Origin: Castor canadensis
Taxonomy: Eukaryota > Chordata > Mammalia > Rodentia > Castoridae
Assembly: GCF_047511655.1 (NCBI RefSeq)
Contig: NC_133397.1
Span: forward strand, 128,114,308 to 128,178,307
Direction of reading: 5' to 3'
Length of the DNA: 64,000 nt
How positions within the stretch are numbered: position 1 is the stretch's first letter; each line of letters starts with the position of its first letter. The notes beneath the pieces were generated by a model. That model did not search any database, was not told the origin of the DNA, and was given only the letters and a program-made list of their open reading frames with translations. Shown here piece by piece: positions 19,036 to 31,000 of this stretch. The position numbers were made by a program, and so were the translations under genes.

Positions 19036-22000
19036 CTAATGTCCACATATGAGGGAGAACATACGATTTTTGGTCTTTTGAGCCAGGCTAACCTCACTCA
19101 GAATGATGTTCTCCAATTCCATCCATTTACCAGCAAATGATAACATTTCGTTCTTCTTCATGGCTGCATAAAATTCCATTGTGTATAGATACCACATTTT
19201 CTTAATCCATTCGTCAGTGCTGGGGCATCTTGGCTGTTTCCATAACTTGGCTATTGTGAATAGTGCCACAATAAACATGGGTGTGCAGGTGCCTCTGGAG
19301 TAACAGTCTTTTGGGTATATCCCCAAGAGTGGTATTGCTGGATCAAATGGTAGATCGATGTCCAGCTTTTTAAGTAGCCTCCAAATTTTTTTCCAGAGTG
19401 GTTGTACTAGTCTACATTCCCACCAACAGTGTAAGAGGGTTCCTTTTTCCCCACATCCTCGCCGACACCTGTTGTTGGTGGTGTTGCTGATGATGGCTAT
19501 TCTAACAGGGGTGAGGTGGAATCTTAGTGTGGTTTTATTTTGCATTTCCTTTATTGCTAGATAGAGATGGTGAGCATTTTTTCATGTGTTTTCTGGCCAT
19601 TTGAATTTCTTCTTTTGAGAAAGTTCTGTTTAGTTCACATGCCCATTTCTTTACTGGTTCATTAGTTTTGGGAGAATTTAGTTTTTTAAGTTCCCTGTAT
19701 ATTCTGGTTATCAGTCCTTTGTCTGATGTATAATTGGCAAATATTTTCTCCCACTCTGTGGGTGTTCTCTTCAGTTTAGAGACCATTTCTTTTGATGAAC
19801 AGAAGCTTTTTAGTTTTATGAGGTCCCATTTATCTATGCTATCTCTTAGTTGCTGTGCTGCTGGGGTTTCATTGAGAAAGTTCTTACCTATACCTACTAA
19901 CTCCAGAGTATTTCCTACTCTTTCTTGTATCAACTTAAGAGTTTGGGGTCTGATATTAAGATCCTTGATCCATTTTGAGTTAATCTTGGTATAGGGTGAT
20001 ATACATGGATCGAGTTTCAGTTTTTTGCAGACTGCTAACCAGTTTTCCCAGCAGTTTTTGTTGAAGAGGCTGCTATTTCTCCATCGTATATTTTTAGCTC
20101 CTTTGTCAAAGATAAGTTGCTCATAGTTGTGTGGCTTCATATCTGGATCCTCTATTCTGTTCCACTGGTCTTCATGTCTGTTTTTGTGCCAGTACCATGC
20201 TGTTTTTATTGTTATTGCTTTGTAATATAGTTTGAAGTCAGGTATTGTGATACCTCCTGCATTGTTCTTTTGACTGAGTATTGCCTTGGCTATTCGTGGC
20301 CTCTTGTGTTTCCATATAAATTTCACAGTAGATTTTTCAATCTCTTTAATGAATGTCATTGGAATTTTGATGGGAATTGCATTAAACATGTAGATTACTT
20401 TGGGGAGTATCGACATTTTTACTATGTTGATTCTACCAATCCATGAGCATGGGAGATCTCTCCACTTTCTATAGTCTTCCTCAATCTCTTTCTTCAGAAG
20501 TGTATAGTTTTCCTTGTAGAGGTCTTTCACATCTTTTGTTAGGTTTACACCTAGGTATTTGATTTTGTTTGAGGCTATTGTAAATGGAATTGTTTTCATA
20601 CATTCTTTTTCCGTTTGCTCATTGTTAGTGTATAGAAATGCTAATGATTTTTCTATGTTGATTTTATATCCTGCTACCTTGCTATAGCTATTGATGATGT
20701 CTAGAAGCTTCTGAGTAGAGTTTTTTGGGTCTTTAAGGTATAGGATCATGTCGTCTGCAAATAGGGATATTTTGACAGTTTCTTTACCTATTTGTATTCC
20801 TTTTATTCCTTCTTCTTGCCTAATTGCTCTGGATAGGAATTCCAGTACTATGTTGAATAGGAGTGGAGATAGTGGGCATCCTTGTCTGGTTCCTGATTTT
20901 AGAGGGAATGGTTTTAATTTTTCTCCGTTAAGTATAATGCTGGCTGTAGGTTTGTCATATATAGCTTTTATAATGTTGAGGAACTTTCCTTCTATTCCTA
21001 GTTTTCTTAGAGCTTTTATCATGAAATGATGTTGGATCTTATCAAAGGCTTTTTCTGCATCTATTGAGATGATCAAGTGATTTTTGTCTTTGCTTCTGTT
21101 AATGTGGTTTATTACGTTTATTGATTTTCGTATGTTGAACCACCCCTGCATCCCTGGGATGAAGCCTACCTGGTCGTGGTGAATAATCTTTTTGATGTGT
21201 TGCTGAATTCGATTTGCCATTATTTTGTTGAGGATTTTTGCATCAATGTTCATTAAGGAGATTGGCCTATAGTTCTCCTTTTTGGAGGTGTCTTTGCCTG
21301 GTTTTGGGATAAGTGTAATACTGGCTTCATAAAATGTGTTTGGCAGTTTTCCTTCCCTTTCTATTTCATGGAACAGTTTAAGGAGGGTTGGTATCAGTTC
21401 TTCTTTAAAGGTCTGATAGAATTCAGCAGAGAATCCATCAGGTCCTGGACTTTTCTTTTTTGGGAGACTCTTGATTGCTGCTTCAATTTCATTTTGTGTT
21501 ACAGGTCTATTCAGGTGATTAATTTCCTCTTGGTTCAGTTTTGGATGATCATATGTATCTAGAAATCTGTCCATTTCTTTTAGATTTTCAAATTTATTTG
21601 AATATAGGTTCTCAAAGTAGTCTCTGATGATTTCCTGGACTTCCATGGTGTTTGTTGTTATCTCCCCTTTTGCATTCCTGATTCTACTAATTTGGGTTTT
21701 TTCTCTCCTCATTTTAGTCAGGTTTGCCAGGGGTCTATCGATCTTGTTTATTTTTTCAAAGAACCAACTTTTTGTTTCATTAATTCTTTGTATGGTTTTT
21801 TTGGTTTCTATTTCGTTGATTTCAGCTCTTATTTTATTATTTCTCTCCTTCTATTTGTTTTGGGATTTGCTTGTTCTTGTTTTTCTAGGAGTTTGAGATG
21901 TATCATTAGGTCATTGATTTGGGATCTTTCAATCTTTTTAATATATGCACTCATGGCTATAAACTTTCCTCTCAAGACTGCCTTAGCTGTGTCCCATAGG

Positions 22001-22857
22001 TTCCGGTAGGTTGTGTTTTCATTTTCATTGACTTCCAGGAACTTTTTAATTTCCTCTTTTATTGCATCGATGATCCACGCTTCATTAAGTAATGAGTTAT
22101 TTAGTTTCCAGCTGTTTGCATGTTTTTTGTCTTTACTTTTGTTGTTGAGTTCTACTTTTACTGCATTGTGGTCAGATAGTATGCATGGTATTATTTCTAT
22201 TTTCTTATATTTGCTGAGGCTTGCTTTGTGCCCTAGGATATGATCTATTTTGGAGAAGGTTCCATGGGCTGCTGAGAAGAATGTATATTGTGTAGAGGTT
22301 GGATGAAATGTTCTGTAGACATCTACTAGGTCCACTTGATCTATTGCATATTTTAAATCTTGGATTTCTTTATTGAGTTTTTGTTTGGATGACCTATCTA
22401 TTGATGATAATGGAGTGTTAAAGTCTCCCACAACCACTGTGTTGGCGTTTATATATGCTTTTAGGTCTTTCAGGGTATGTTTGATGAAATTGGGTGCGTT
22501 GACATTGGGTGCATACAGATTGATGATTATTATTTCCTTTTGGTCTATTTCCCCTTTTATTAGTATGGAATGTCCTTCTTTATCTCGTTTGATCAATGTA
22601 GGTTTGAAGTCTACTTTGTCAGAGATAAGTATTGCTACTCCTGCTTGTTTTCGGGGGCCATTGGCTTGGTAAATCTTCTTCCAGCCTTTCATCCTAAGCA
22701 TATGCTTATTTCTGTCGGTGAGATGAGTCTCCTGTAAGCAACAAATTGTTGGATCTTCTTTTTTAATCCATTTTGTCAAACGGTGTCTTTTGATGGGTGA
22801 ATTAAGTCCATTAACATTAAGTGTTAGTACTGATAGGTATGTGGTGATTCCTGCCAT
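19036..22857 (-). pseudogene. L1 ORF2 (endonuclease-reverse transcriptase), frameshifted
   Basis: Starts with ATG at 22857 ([20 protein letters not shown]). The apurinic-type endonuclease domain shows GDFNTPLSS and [10 protein letters not shown]. The reverse transcriptase shows [24 protein letters not shown] and the catalytic FADDMILYL. The C terminus has the Cys-rich motif [19 protein letters not shown]. Two lesions break it. A one-base loss in an A-run near 21831-21836 ends the first segment after ...REIIK, and a 4-bp insertion near 19555-19560 breaks the frame before [10 protein letters not shown] 3-bp in-frame insertion near 21850 is also seen relative to the second copy. Non-functional as it stands. 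Confidence 0.92.
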
Positions 22858-22907
22858 TTAGTTATCTTAGTTGTTTGAAGGTTTGATTGTGTGTACCTAA
22901 CTTGATG

Positions 22908-24110
22908 TTACTCTCTACTGTCTTGCTTTTTCTTATCCTGTGGTTTGGTGCTGCCTGCCTTTTCATGGTTAAGTTGGGTGTCACTTTCTGTGTGCAGGAT
23001 CCCTTGCAGAATCTTTTGTAATGGTGGCTTTGTGGTCACATATTGTTTTAGTTTCTGCTTATCATGGAAGACTTTTATTGCTCCATCTATTTTGAATGAT
23101 AGCTTTGCTGGGTAGAGTATCCTGGGGTTGAAGTTATTTTCATTCAGTGCCCGGAAGATCTCACCCCACGCTCTTCTTGCTTTTAATGTTTCTGTTGAGA
23201 AGTCTGCTGTGATTTTGATGGGTTTACCTTTGTATGTTACTTGTTTTTTCTCTGTTGCAGACTTCAATATTCTTTCCTTAGTTTCTGAACTTGTTGTTTT
23301 AATGATGATATGTCATGGAGTAGTTCTATTTTGATCTGGTCTGTTTGGTGTCCTGGAGGCCTCTTGCATTTGTATGGGAATATCTTTCTCTAGATTTGGG
23401 AAATTTTCCGTTAATATTTTGTTGAATATATTACGCATTCCCTTCGCTTGCACCTCTTCTCCTTCTTCGATGCCCATGATTCTCAAGTTTGGTCTTTTGA
23501 TGGAGTCAGTGAGTTCTTGCATTTTCTTTTCACAGGTCTTGAGTTGTTTAATTAATAGTTCTTCAGTTTTTCCTTTAATTACCATTTCATCTTCAAGTTC
23601 TGAGATTCTGTCTTCTGTTTGTTCTATTCTGCTGGATTGGCCTTCCGTTTTGTTTTGCAGTTCTGTTTCGTTCTTTTTTCTGAGGTTTTCCATATCCTGG
23701 CTGTTTTCTTCTTTATTGTTGTCTATTTTTGTCCTGAGTTCATTTATCCATTTATTCATTGTGTTCTCTCTTTCACTTTGGTGTTTATACAGTGCTTCTA
23801 TGGTTTCCTTTATTTCTTCTTTTGCTTTTTCAAATTCTCTATTTTTATTGTCTTGTAATTTCTTGAGTGTCTCCTGTACATTTTGGTTGACCCTATCCAG
23901 TATCATCTCTATAAAATTCTCATTGAGTACTTGTAGTATGTCTTCTTTTAAATTATTCTTGTGGGCTTCATTGGGTCCTTTGGCATAGTTTATCTTCATT
24001 TTGTTGGAGTCTGGCTCTGAGTTTCTGTTCTCTTCATTCCCCTCTGGTTCCTGTACTAATTTTTTGCTGTGGGGAAACTGGTTTCCTTGTTTTTTCTGTC
24101 TTCCTGTCAT
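22908..24110 (-). pseudogene. L1 ORF1 (RNA-binding chaperone) with nonsense codon
   Basis: The most likely start is the ATG at 24110 (MTGRQKKQGNQFPHSKKL). An N-terminal basic region, a long charged coiled coil (about residues 60-200) and the RNA-binding domain (LRIMGIEEGEE, MQEASRTPNRPDQNR) follow. The frame is closed by TGA at 23313-23315 where Arg is expected. It then continues in the same frame to the normal C terminus (KSATEKKQVTYKGKPIKIT ...) at 22908. The TGA is one C-to-T change from CGA, a typical CpG decay. Full length would be about 400 codons. Confidence 0.88.
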
Positions 24111-25579
24111 TGTCCTTGGTGTTGTTACTGTCCCTGTACTGTGTGTAATTAAGTATTTTCTAGCTTGTAATAATAACAATGGTAATATTGAGAATGGAAG
24201 AGTGAGCTGAGATGGAAAGCAAGAAGTTAAAGAAAAGGGGAAAACAAATATACAGACTAGAGGGAGAAAGCAGAACAAGGTATCAGACAAGAGAGTTTCA
24301 AAGGTATAAACAGGGAGTGTTAGTGTACTAATCGACAGTAAGCTGAACAGACAATAGAGTGACAGAGAGAGGATTGAAAATCAAAGATAAAAAAAATAAA
24401 AAATAAGTATATGAAAGTAATATCTATTTATAAAAATGAATTAAAATAAAATGGAAAATAGAAAATTAAAAAAAAAAACAAAAAACAAAAAACCAAAAAA
24501 CTTCCAAGTTTATATGCAATGCAATTTCAGTCTTAATAATTTGGATGTCCGTCTCAATCTCCAGTCCTGGAGTTGGTGCCTCAGATGTTGTTCTGTAGTT
24601 GTCTCATCAAAGGGGATGCATAAAGTAGAACAAAACTACACTCACACACACACAGAAGAAAAAAAAAAAAAAAAAGCCCCACCAAGTGCCCCCAGTTCAA
24701 ATGCAATACAGTTTCAGTAAGTTTTTCGGCTTGCAGGTGTAATTCGGTTGTTCTCTCATCAAAGGTAGGGAGAAAAAGAAAAAAAAGCGTCTGGAGGCAG
24801 TTCTGAGAGTGGTATCTGCAGCTGTGGCTTGCCTGCCTGCTGCTCTCAGCCTGTAGCTGGCGGCGTTATTTATGCAGATCTCTGGGGTGAGCTTAGCACT
24901 CACCTGGTCCCACAGGCTTTGTTTGCTCAGAGTTCTCCTGTGCAGGAGCCTCTGCTACAGGCTTTCCCCTTTCCAAACACTGGGAAGGGTGACACTGCCC
25001 CACGTTGTCAGGCCTGCGTGTTTATTTACAGTTCACGTGGGAAGTGGGTCTTCCCTCCTCTCACAAGCGTCCCCGCTCCTGGTTGCTGGGCGCGCCCCGC
25101 TCCCACCAGAGCCTCTCCGGCCCGCCCGGCTTGTTTATTTACAGTCCCGGGAAGGAGTCCCTTCCCCCAATCTTCAGCGCTCAGGGCGCCCCACCCTCTT
25201 TCCAGCGTGTCTTAACTGTTCTTATTGCTTAGTACTCAGTTTCTCTTTTTTTCCCGGGTGGAGGTCAGTCTGTCCAGGGGGCTATGCTGCTCTGGCCCAG
25301 GCTTGTCTGTGGGGCTACCGCGGTACCGCGAAGCTCACCTGGTCCGCGTCTTCCCAAGCCGTATGGGCGCCAGCCACTGGCGGCCCCGGGGCCCTCCTCG
25401 GTTCTCCGTTTAACGTGAAGTGGAGATTCTCTGCGCCGGCTGGAGATGTGGAGGAGTCAAAGTTATGCCTTTTCTCGGTGATTATGCCTGCAAAGTGTGT
25501 CTCCAGCGTCTCTCCAAGATTTCACTATAGGAGGCTCGCTTTCTGCTTCCTACCTCTAGCCGCCATCTTGGAATTCTTC
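24111..25579 (-). promoter_or_regulatory. L1 5' UTR / internal promoter
   Basis: The GC-rich distal part (24800-25579) reads CCAAGATGGCGGC at 25571-25559 on the L1 sense strand. This is a YY1-type site at the extreme 5' end, as in primate L1. The proximal part has two A-rich blocks on the + strand (24466-24500, 24660-24676) and a diverged internal repeat. Confidence 0.7.
24500..24765. repeat. Diverged tandem duplication inside L1 5' UTR
   Basis: Segments at about 24505-24618 and 24687-24763 share 'tgcaat-c-a-tttcagt ... gttgttct ... tctcatcaaagg' in the same order. Each is preceded by an A-rich tract, suggesting an old duplicated unit of about 170-180 bp. Confidence 0.5.
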
Positions 25580-25592
25580 CTTACCAAGTCTT
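25580..25592 (+). repeat. Target-site duplication of L1, copy 2
   Basis: An exact second copy of cttaccaagtctt at the L1 5' end. Confidence 0.9.
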
Positions 25593-27914
25593 AAAAATGA
25601 TTTGTGGGGAGAAGGCAGCAGGCACATCAGTGGTGGGGAATATCTAAATCTGATAAACCAAGAAATAGCTGAGGACATATTGTTTTTGAAATAAGAAGTA
25701 CCCCAATTAAGAATTAAAACTGGGACTGAGGGTGTGGCTCAGGTGGTAGAGCACCTGCCTGGCAAGCCTGAGGCCCTGAGTTCAAACCCCAGTGCTGTAT
25801 CCCCCACAAAGAAAAGTTAAAATTGGTTTCCCTTAAGGAGCAGAAGTGAATTTTTTCCCCCAGTTTTTTGGTATTAGAGTTCTTTTTAAAGTGACATTTA
25901 CATGACATGTTCAAAGCATTTCAATCCTTCATGAAAAAAATATTCCTAATACAGGTTAAAAAAGGAGACAGCTTCGGATGGTAAAAAATGTGAAAGTCCA
26001 TCTGGCAGAAGAAAATTCACTCTGCTTATTTAGGTACATATTATGGTTTTAAAACCCAAGTTTAAAAGTTTAAAAATGACATAAGGAAACACTATTTTCG
26101 GGGCTGAGGATAACCCCTGTAGAGGGGAACCTGGATACATTTTACCCTCTCCTCATCACACATAACACACAGCGGCCCTCGCTTAGCAGAATGCTGAGGG
26201 CGGGTCTGGTTCAATCCCCCATTCCCCATGCAGTGTGACAGGTGTGTGTGCACAGGAGTTGTAGTCAGTCACGCTTGCAGACACCGCTATCCTCACAGTG
26301 GGTCAAGGTCCTCAGTGAGTTCCAGTGCAGGATCCTCTAGAAGGACCCTCCTCTGTGACTCAGATGGGAGTGAGTGATGGCGGGAATTCATTACAAAAGG
26401 GATCCAGAGACAGGAGAGAGTTCTTTCATGAAAGGTTATGTAACCCAGAACTCTGAAAATCTGCATCTGGCTGCCTTCAAATCTCTCTCAGGACTGACAT
26501 GCCTGAAGGCCTCCTTGTGAGGGATACACTGAAGATTTTGTTAGCTTTTCTAAAAAAGACATGCATTCACTTCAAAGCACATTGAACAAAACTTTTTAAA
26601 AACAGACACTTAGTGCTAAAAGCACTTTCTGGATGTTCACTGCTTTTCAGGAACTGCCTACCAACTACCCAGCATCTGGACACTGAACACGACAGAGCAG
26701 GCAGAGCTGATGAGGCATCTGATCTTCTTTAATCTGAACAGAAAAGTAATACAAGTTTGCTAAACAGAAATGGTAAAAATTGAGTGTTATGTATTAGAGA
26801 ATCAGTACATCGAGTTGACTTCGGTAGCCAGTGATTCTTGGTTAATTCTGCAAAACACCAACCAGTCATGCAATGCCTATGCCGACCTCAGCTTGATGAG
26901 CTGACTTCACAGCTAGCTCCCTGGTTGTGCTCACTTTCAGTTCTCTTCGTGCAAATAACACATGAGGCATCATCGATGGGGCTTGGTGAGCTGAATTCAT
27001 TTCTCTTAGGAAAGTTCGCATAATTTGTCAAATATAAAAAGTTATTCAAGATTCACAGAGATAAACCAGTGCCTGGGAAATGTAATTCACCCCTGTGCAT
27101 AACAGTATTACCTTTTTAACCTAAAAGATGGTTGTAGAGACCATGACGACACTTCATCTTCAGTGCACACTCGCGCAGTGTGTGTGCGGCTCATCTGCAG
27201 CAAACACTCCACAGCCACCATGCTCCGGTCACAGACTTCCACCACACACAGGTCTGTCCAATGCTTTGGAAAAATCTACAACTCACCTAAGACTTAGAGC
27301 ATCCCAAACATTGGGAAGATTAGGTGACACATGGTTACTGCCCTGTAATAAGCAAGATTGCACATGGACTTCTGTCACAAAGAACCCTCAAAACAACTCA
27401 ATGCTGCAGAATGAGAGGGGCCTGGTTCTCACCTGGAGAAAATCCGATGGCTCTCGTGGCATCAACATACCACAAGGCATAATGAAGAATGAGCATGGCA
27501 GTGACGGCTCAGAAATCTGCCACTGTGTGACAACTTTCAGTACAAGCTGTGCGGTCACGCTGTGCGGTTCAGTAACGCATTGTGATGTGTGTCATTCCCA
27601 CGACCATGGCACAAGAAAATGAACTCAAGACTGCTGTGACTAGGACAAGTGATGACCCCCATTTTAAGGAGGGTTTCTCATCGAAGGAAAAGTCAAATTA
27701 GCTGACTTCACATGCTTTACATCCAGGATGAATCAGGTCACGCTGACTTAAGCCCAATTGAATTTAGGCAGGTTTTTAACCACAAGAATAAGGACATTAT
27801 TAGCACATATTAAAAATTAAACCAACATATACACAATTAGCAATATTCTACATCATATTAAATGTTTTAACATGTTCTCGATTATTCTATATCTAGTTAA
27901 TTTGTTGCTTTGTT
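25593..27914. other. Intergenic region beyond ABCD3 3' end
   Basis: Contains one ID-like SINE (25721-25810). Nothing else is recognised. It could hold a longer ABCD3 3' UTR if the proximal poly(A) signal is bypassed; an ATTAAA (minus strand) lies at about 26728-26733. Confidence 0.4.
25721..25810 (+). mobile_element. ID-like SINE
   Basis: A well-preserved tRNA-like arm: gtgtggctcaggtggtagagcacctgcctggcaagc, then the B box gagttcaaaccccagtgc and a short A-containing tail. Confidence 0.8.
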
Positions 27915-28017
27915 TTTTAAAAAAACAAGCTGAACTTTATTCCACAATGCACGCTGTGTTTCTAAGTGTTCTGTAAGGATTTATCTCATTGAAGAAGGTG
28001 CAGTTCTCTGGATGTCT
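27915..28017 (-). other. ABCD3: ABCD3 3' UTR (proximal form)
   Basis: Follows the stop at 28018. An AATAAA on the minus strand at 27941-27936 is placed for cleavage near 27915, giving a 3' UTR of only about 100 nt. Longer forms cannot be excluded. Confidence 0.5.
27936..27941 (-). terminator. ABCD3: ABCD3 polyadenylation signal AATAAA
   Basis: Minus-strand context GGAATAAAGTTCAGCTTG is followed by a T-rich stretch. Confidence 0.6.
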
Positions 28018-28095
28018 CTAGGAGCCGAACTCAACAGTGTCATCTGTGATTTCTTTGAATTCATAGTTACCTCTGCCGTCCATGTGCAGGTAGAA
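28018..28095 (-). CDS. ABCD3: ABCD3 last coding exon (residues 635-659)
   Basis: Encodes [20 protein letters not shown] then VEFGS and TAG. Acceptor CCCACAG/TTC. Human has YYLH at the start. Confidence 0.95.
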   Translation of the reverse strand, partial: FYLHMDGRGNYEFKEITDDTVEFGS

Positions 28096-31000
28096 CTGTG
28101 GGAGACAAGGGAAAAATCAGTCCCCAAGGCAGACAGAGCACTTTCTTCTCTGAAAACTAAACTACAGACTTCTGTCTTGTTCTTAGGCTTCCCACAAATG
28201 AGACTGCTTCTGCGCCTTCAGGAGCAAGGGTCAGCACAACCGTGGGGCGGCCACAGTACAGTCTCCATTGCTTCCTCTGTAGCTGATTTCCTAGGTGAGC
28301 TGATGATAGCTGAGATGCTCTTGGCTTTAGCAGAGGAGCAAAAGAACTCCACGATGTGCCTACTTAACTGGTCCCAAGGACAGCAGCTACAAAGCCGTCT
28401 GGTTTTCAATGTCTGTCTTCCTGCTTATCTTCTGAACTATTTCTCAGCTATTCTGACCTTACCTTCCCCCGTCCATCACACGATTACTAGCCTGCTGTTC
28501 GTTCACTAATTGTCTAAAGCTTCAGGAAAAGAGGACAGGGGGACCCAAGCCCTCTTGCTGTCCTATGGCAGCAGTGTTTGTGAAGTTCTAAGAAAACAAA
28601 AGCTTGGATGTATTTTAAATTCCTCTGGCTTCTAGTTATTCCATTCCTCATTCACTACGTAAAAATTATAACATGTACCTTAAGATAATAATAAAAGTCA
28701 GTGGCTCACACCTGTGACCCCAACTACTCAGGAGGCAGAGAACAGGAGGATCAGTTTACAGCCACCCAGGGCAAAAAAGTTAGCGAGACTCCATCTCAAC
28801 AAACAAGTTGGGAGAACTATACCAACACAGACCAGGGCTCACATGACATCCCTGTATGTGACAGTGAGGAGCTAGAGAACACTGTCTCGTTACACTGTGA
28901 CTGTAATCCACATCCCCCTGTAACCCTAACCTCTACTAAAAGTAACCCCAAAATGGCTGCCATTGGTTCTTCTTAAGACTACTGTCAAACCTGGATGATA
29001 AGGTTTATTCAGCCCTCTCTCTGTGATAAGATTATGCAAACGTAGCTATTATGCAATGCTCACCAAGAAAACTAGAAAAATGCTAACTGCTCACTGTGGT
29101 GTCTAACTAGACATTGTTAATATACACACTGTACTTCCAAAACTGACTACAATAATATTGAAGAAAGTCCTACTGTATACAACAAAACTGGAGCGAAATT
29201 GCTTTTTTTCTTGAGGTGTATGTTCATTAGGGAATATACACCATGAAATTTAAAATTACATTCATTTAAATTCACATATATAAGTAAAAGAAACTCACTG
29301 CACCATAAAAGAGAAGAAATACAAACCTCGTGGTGTTTCCAGAGAGACTTTCTATGTGACACAGTGAACAGGGTGATCCCAACCTAATTCAAAGAGAAGG
29401 GTTCAGTTTTATACAGGAAGGCAAGCCGAGAGGTGAGCCAGTGCAAATTCGCTAAGCTGTTCAGATGACCAGTGCCAAACAGAAAAAACTGCAAATGATG
29501 CAAATGTTTACAGCACTGAAGTTTGGGTCATTCACCACATAATAAAAACTAGCAGGTCCAGGACTGAGCATATCATTTTGTCTGGGGCAGAGGATCAACC
29601 TTCTAGCACGTTTCTTGACCCCCCTGCTGGAGACTCTTGCTGCAATGTCTTGGAATCCAGAGTTTGGAAATGTATTATTTAGCATCCTCGAAGGTTCGGG
29701 GACAGAAATTTGCAATGAAACACACAAGTGTTCCGTAACAGCAAGTATGGACCTGGCGTTATAGGTGGTTCTCAACCAAGGGGAGATTTTTTTGCGTCCC
29801 CAGCAGACATTTGAGGAAGTCTGGAGCCATTTTTTAGTGGTCCCATCTGAGAGCACTGCTGCCATCTACTGGGAAGAGGCGGAGATGCCACTGAACACAA
29901 CCATCTGTAACAGGAGCCTGCCATGACAGACCAGGAATCCAGCCATGGTCGGTCAGCACCACCTGGTCAACAGCACCTGGGTGTGAGACGCACTGGAGAT
30001 CTCAGCCCTTCAGGCTGGCAGGACACGCTTTGGGAACTCAGAAATTGCCACTATGGTTTTAAACTTTATTCTTATTTTAATGATAATTTTAAAAAGTAGC
30101 CTAAGTATATTCTTGATCATTCCTACCATAAAATTACACTTCCGCTGCCACAAAGCATTATCACTTAACACTTTCCAGTGTCACAGGTTTGGCTGCTCTG
30201 CAAAAATTGGTTGTGAACTGCATAATAAAATAAGTACATCGTCAGCATTAAGAAAACACATTTCAGCTGACTACTGAAAGCTCAATGCATACGTTATTAT
30301 TTTGTTCATGATTCCATAACTGGGATTAGATCTCTAATTAGAGTAGGCATTCTTTAAGATTTTTCTTAGCACATATTGGTTGTGTAGGGGTTTTCACTGT
30401 GACATTTGCACAGAAGCTCACAATGTTCATTAGGTTCACCCCTCCATCAACAGAGTAGACATTCTTTATATTAGAGTTACTTAAGTCAAAATACAAAAGC
30501 AAAACTGTAAGATCTGAAGGGCAGATTCTGTCCTTCCATAAACAAACACAAAACACTAGCTTGGTTTCAGCAAAAAAGCATCACAAGTGTCTTCAGTGCT
30601 ACAAATTGTGCATTGTGCCTAAGTTTTCTTGTATTTAAATTTGCAGTTATTTTATAGTCGTAGAAGAGCTCCAAGCTTAAGGAGTTCATACCTCACTGTC
30701 TGTGCATCCATGTATAAGTGCTGTTATGATTTTATGGTAACTTTTTGTTACTATGATTTATCACTGGGACCCCTTATGAACTTCCTTCCTTTAAATACAA
30801 TCTGTGTCTTACAGAGTTACATAATCTTTTGTGGAGACTCACAGCCTGTACACAGGATACATAAGGAAGTCACATGGTGAATTCCCAGCAAAAGCCTCTA
30901 AGTCAACATGAACTCCCTGGTTTTACATATATACCTCAAATATCGCTAATACCTACAAACTGAAAACCATATGGACAAATGCATAGAAACTATGAATTAC

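Larger units (their letters stand above)
18544..25579 (-). mobile_element. Near full-length LINE-1 (about 7.0 kb)
   Basis: A complete rodent-type L1 in reverse orientation: 5' UTR (25579-24111), ORF1 (24110-22908), short inter-ORF gap, ORF2 (22857-19036), 3' UTR with a G-rich polypurine tract, and a poly(A) tail shown as the T-run at 18541-18551. Perfect 13-bp target duplications flank it. It is not intact: ORF1 has one nonsense codon and ORF2 has two frameshifts. Close similarity to the second L1 in this window suggests a recent family. It lies between F3 and ABCD3, transcriptionally parallel to ABCD3. Confidence 0.95.

Noticed and set aside
19358-24210. Several + strand open frames rich in Phe/Leu/Ile
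   Set aside because: They are antisense shadows of the L1 ORFs; the membrane-like composition comes from the complement of A-rich L1 coding sequence.
24829-25594. Open frames of 128 and 240 codons in GC-rich sequence
   Set aside because: They lie antisense in the L1 5' UTR and show no domain.
25721-25810. Possible tRNA gene (A and B boxes)
   Set aside because: The same unit recurs many times with an A-rich tail, often fused to B1, and the cloverleaf is not preserved: a SINE.
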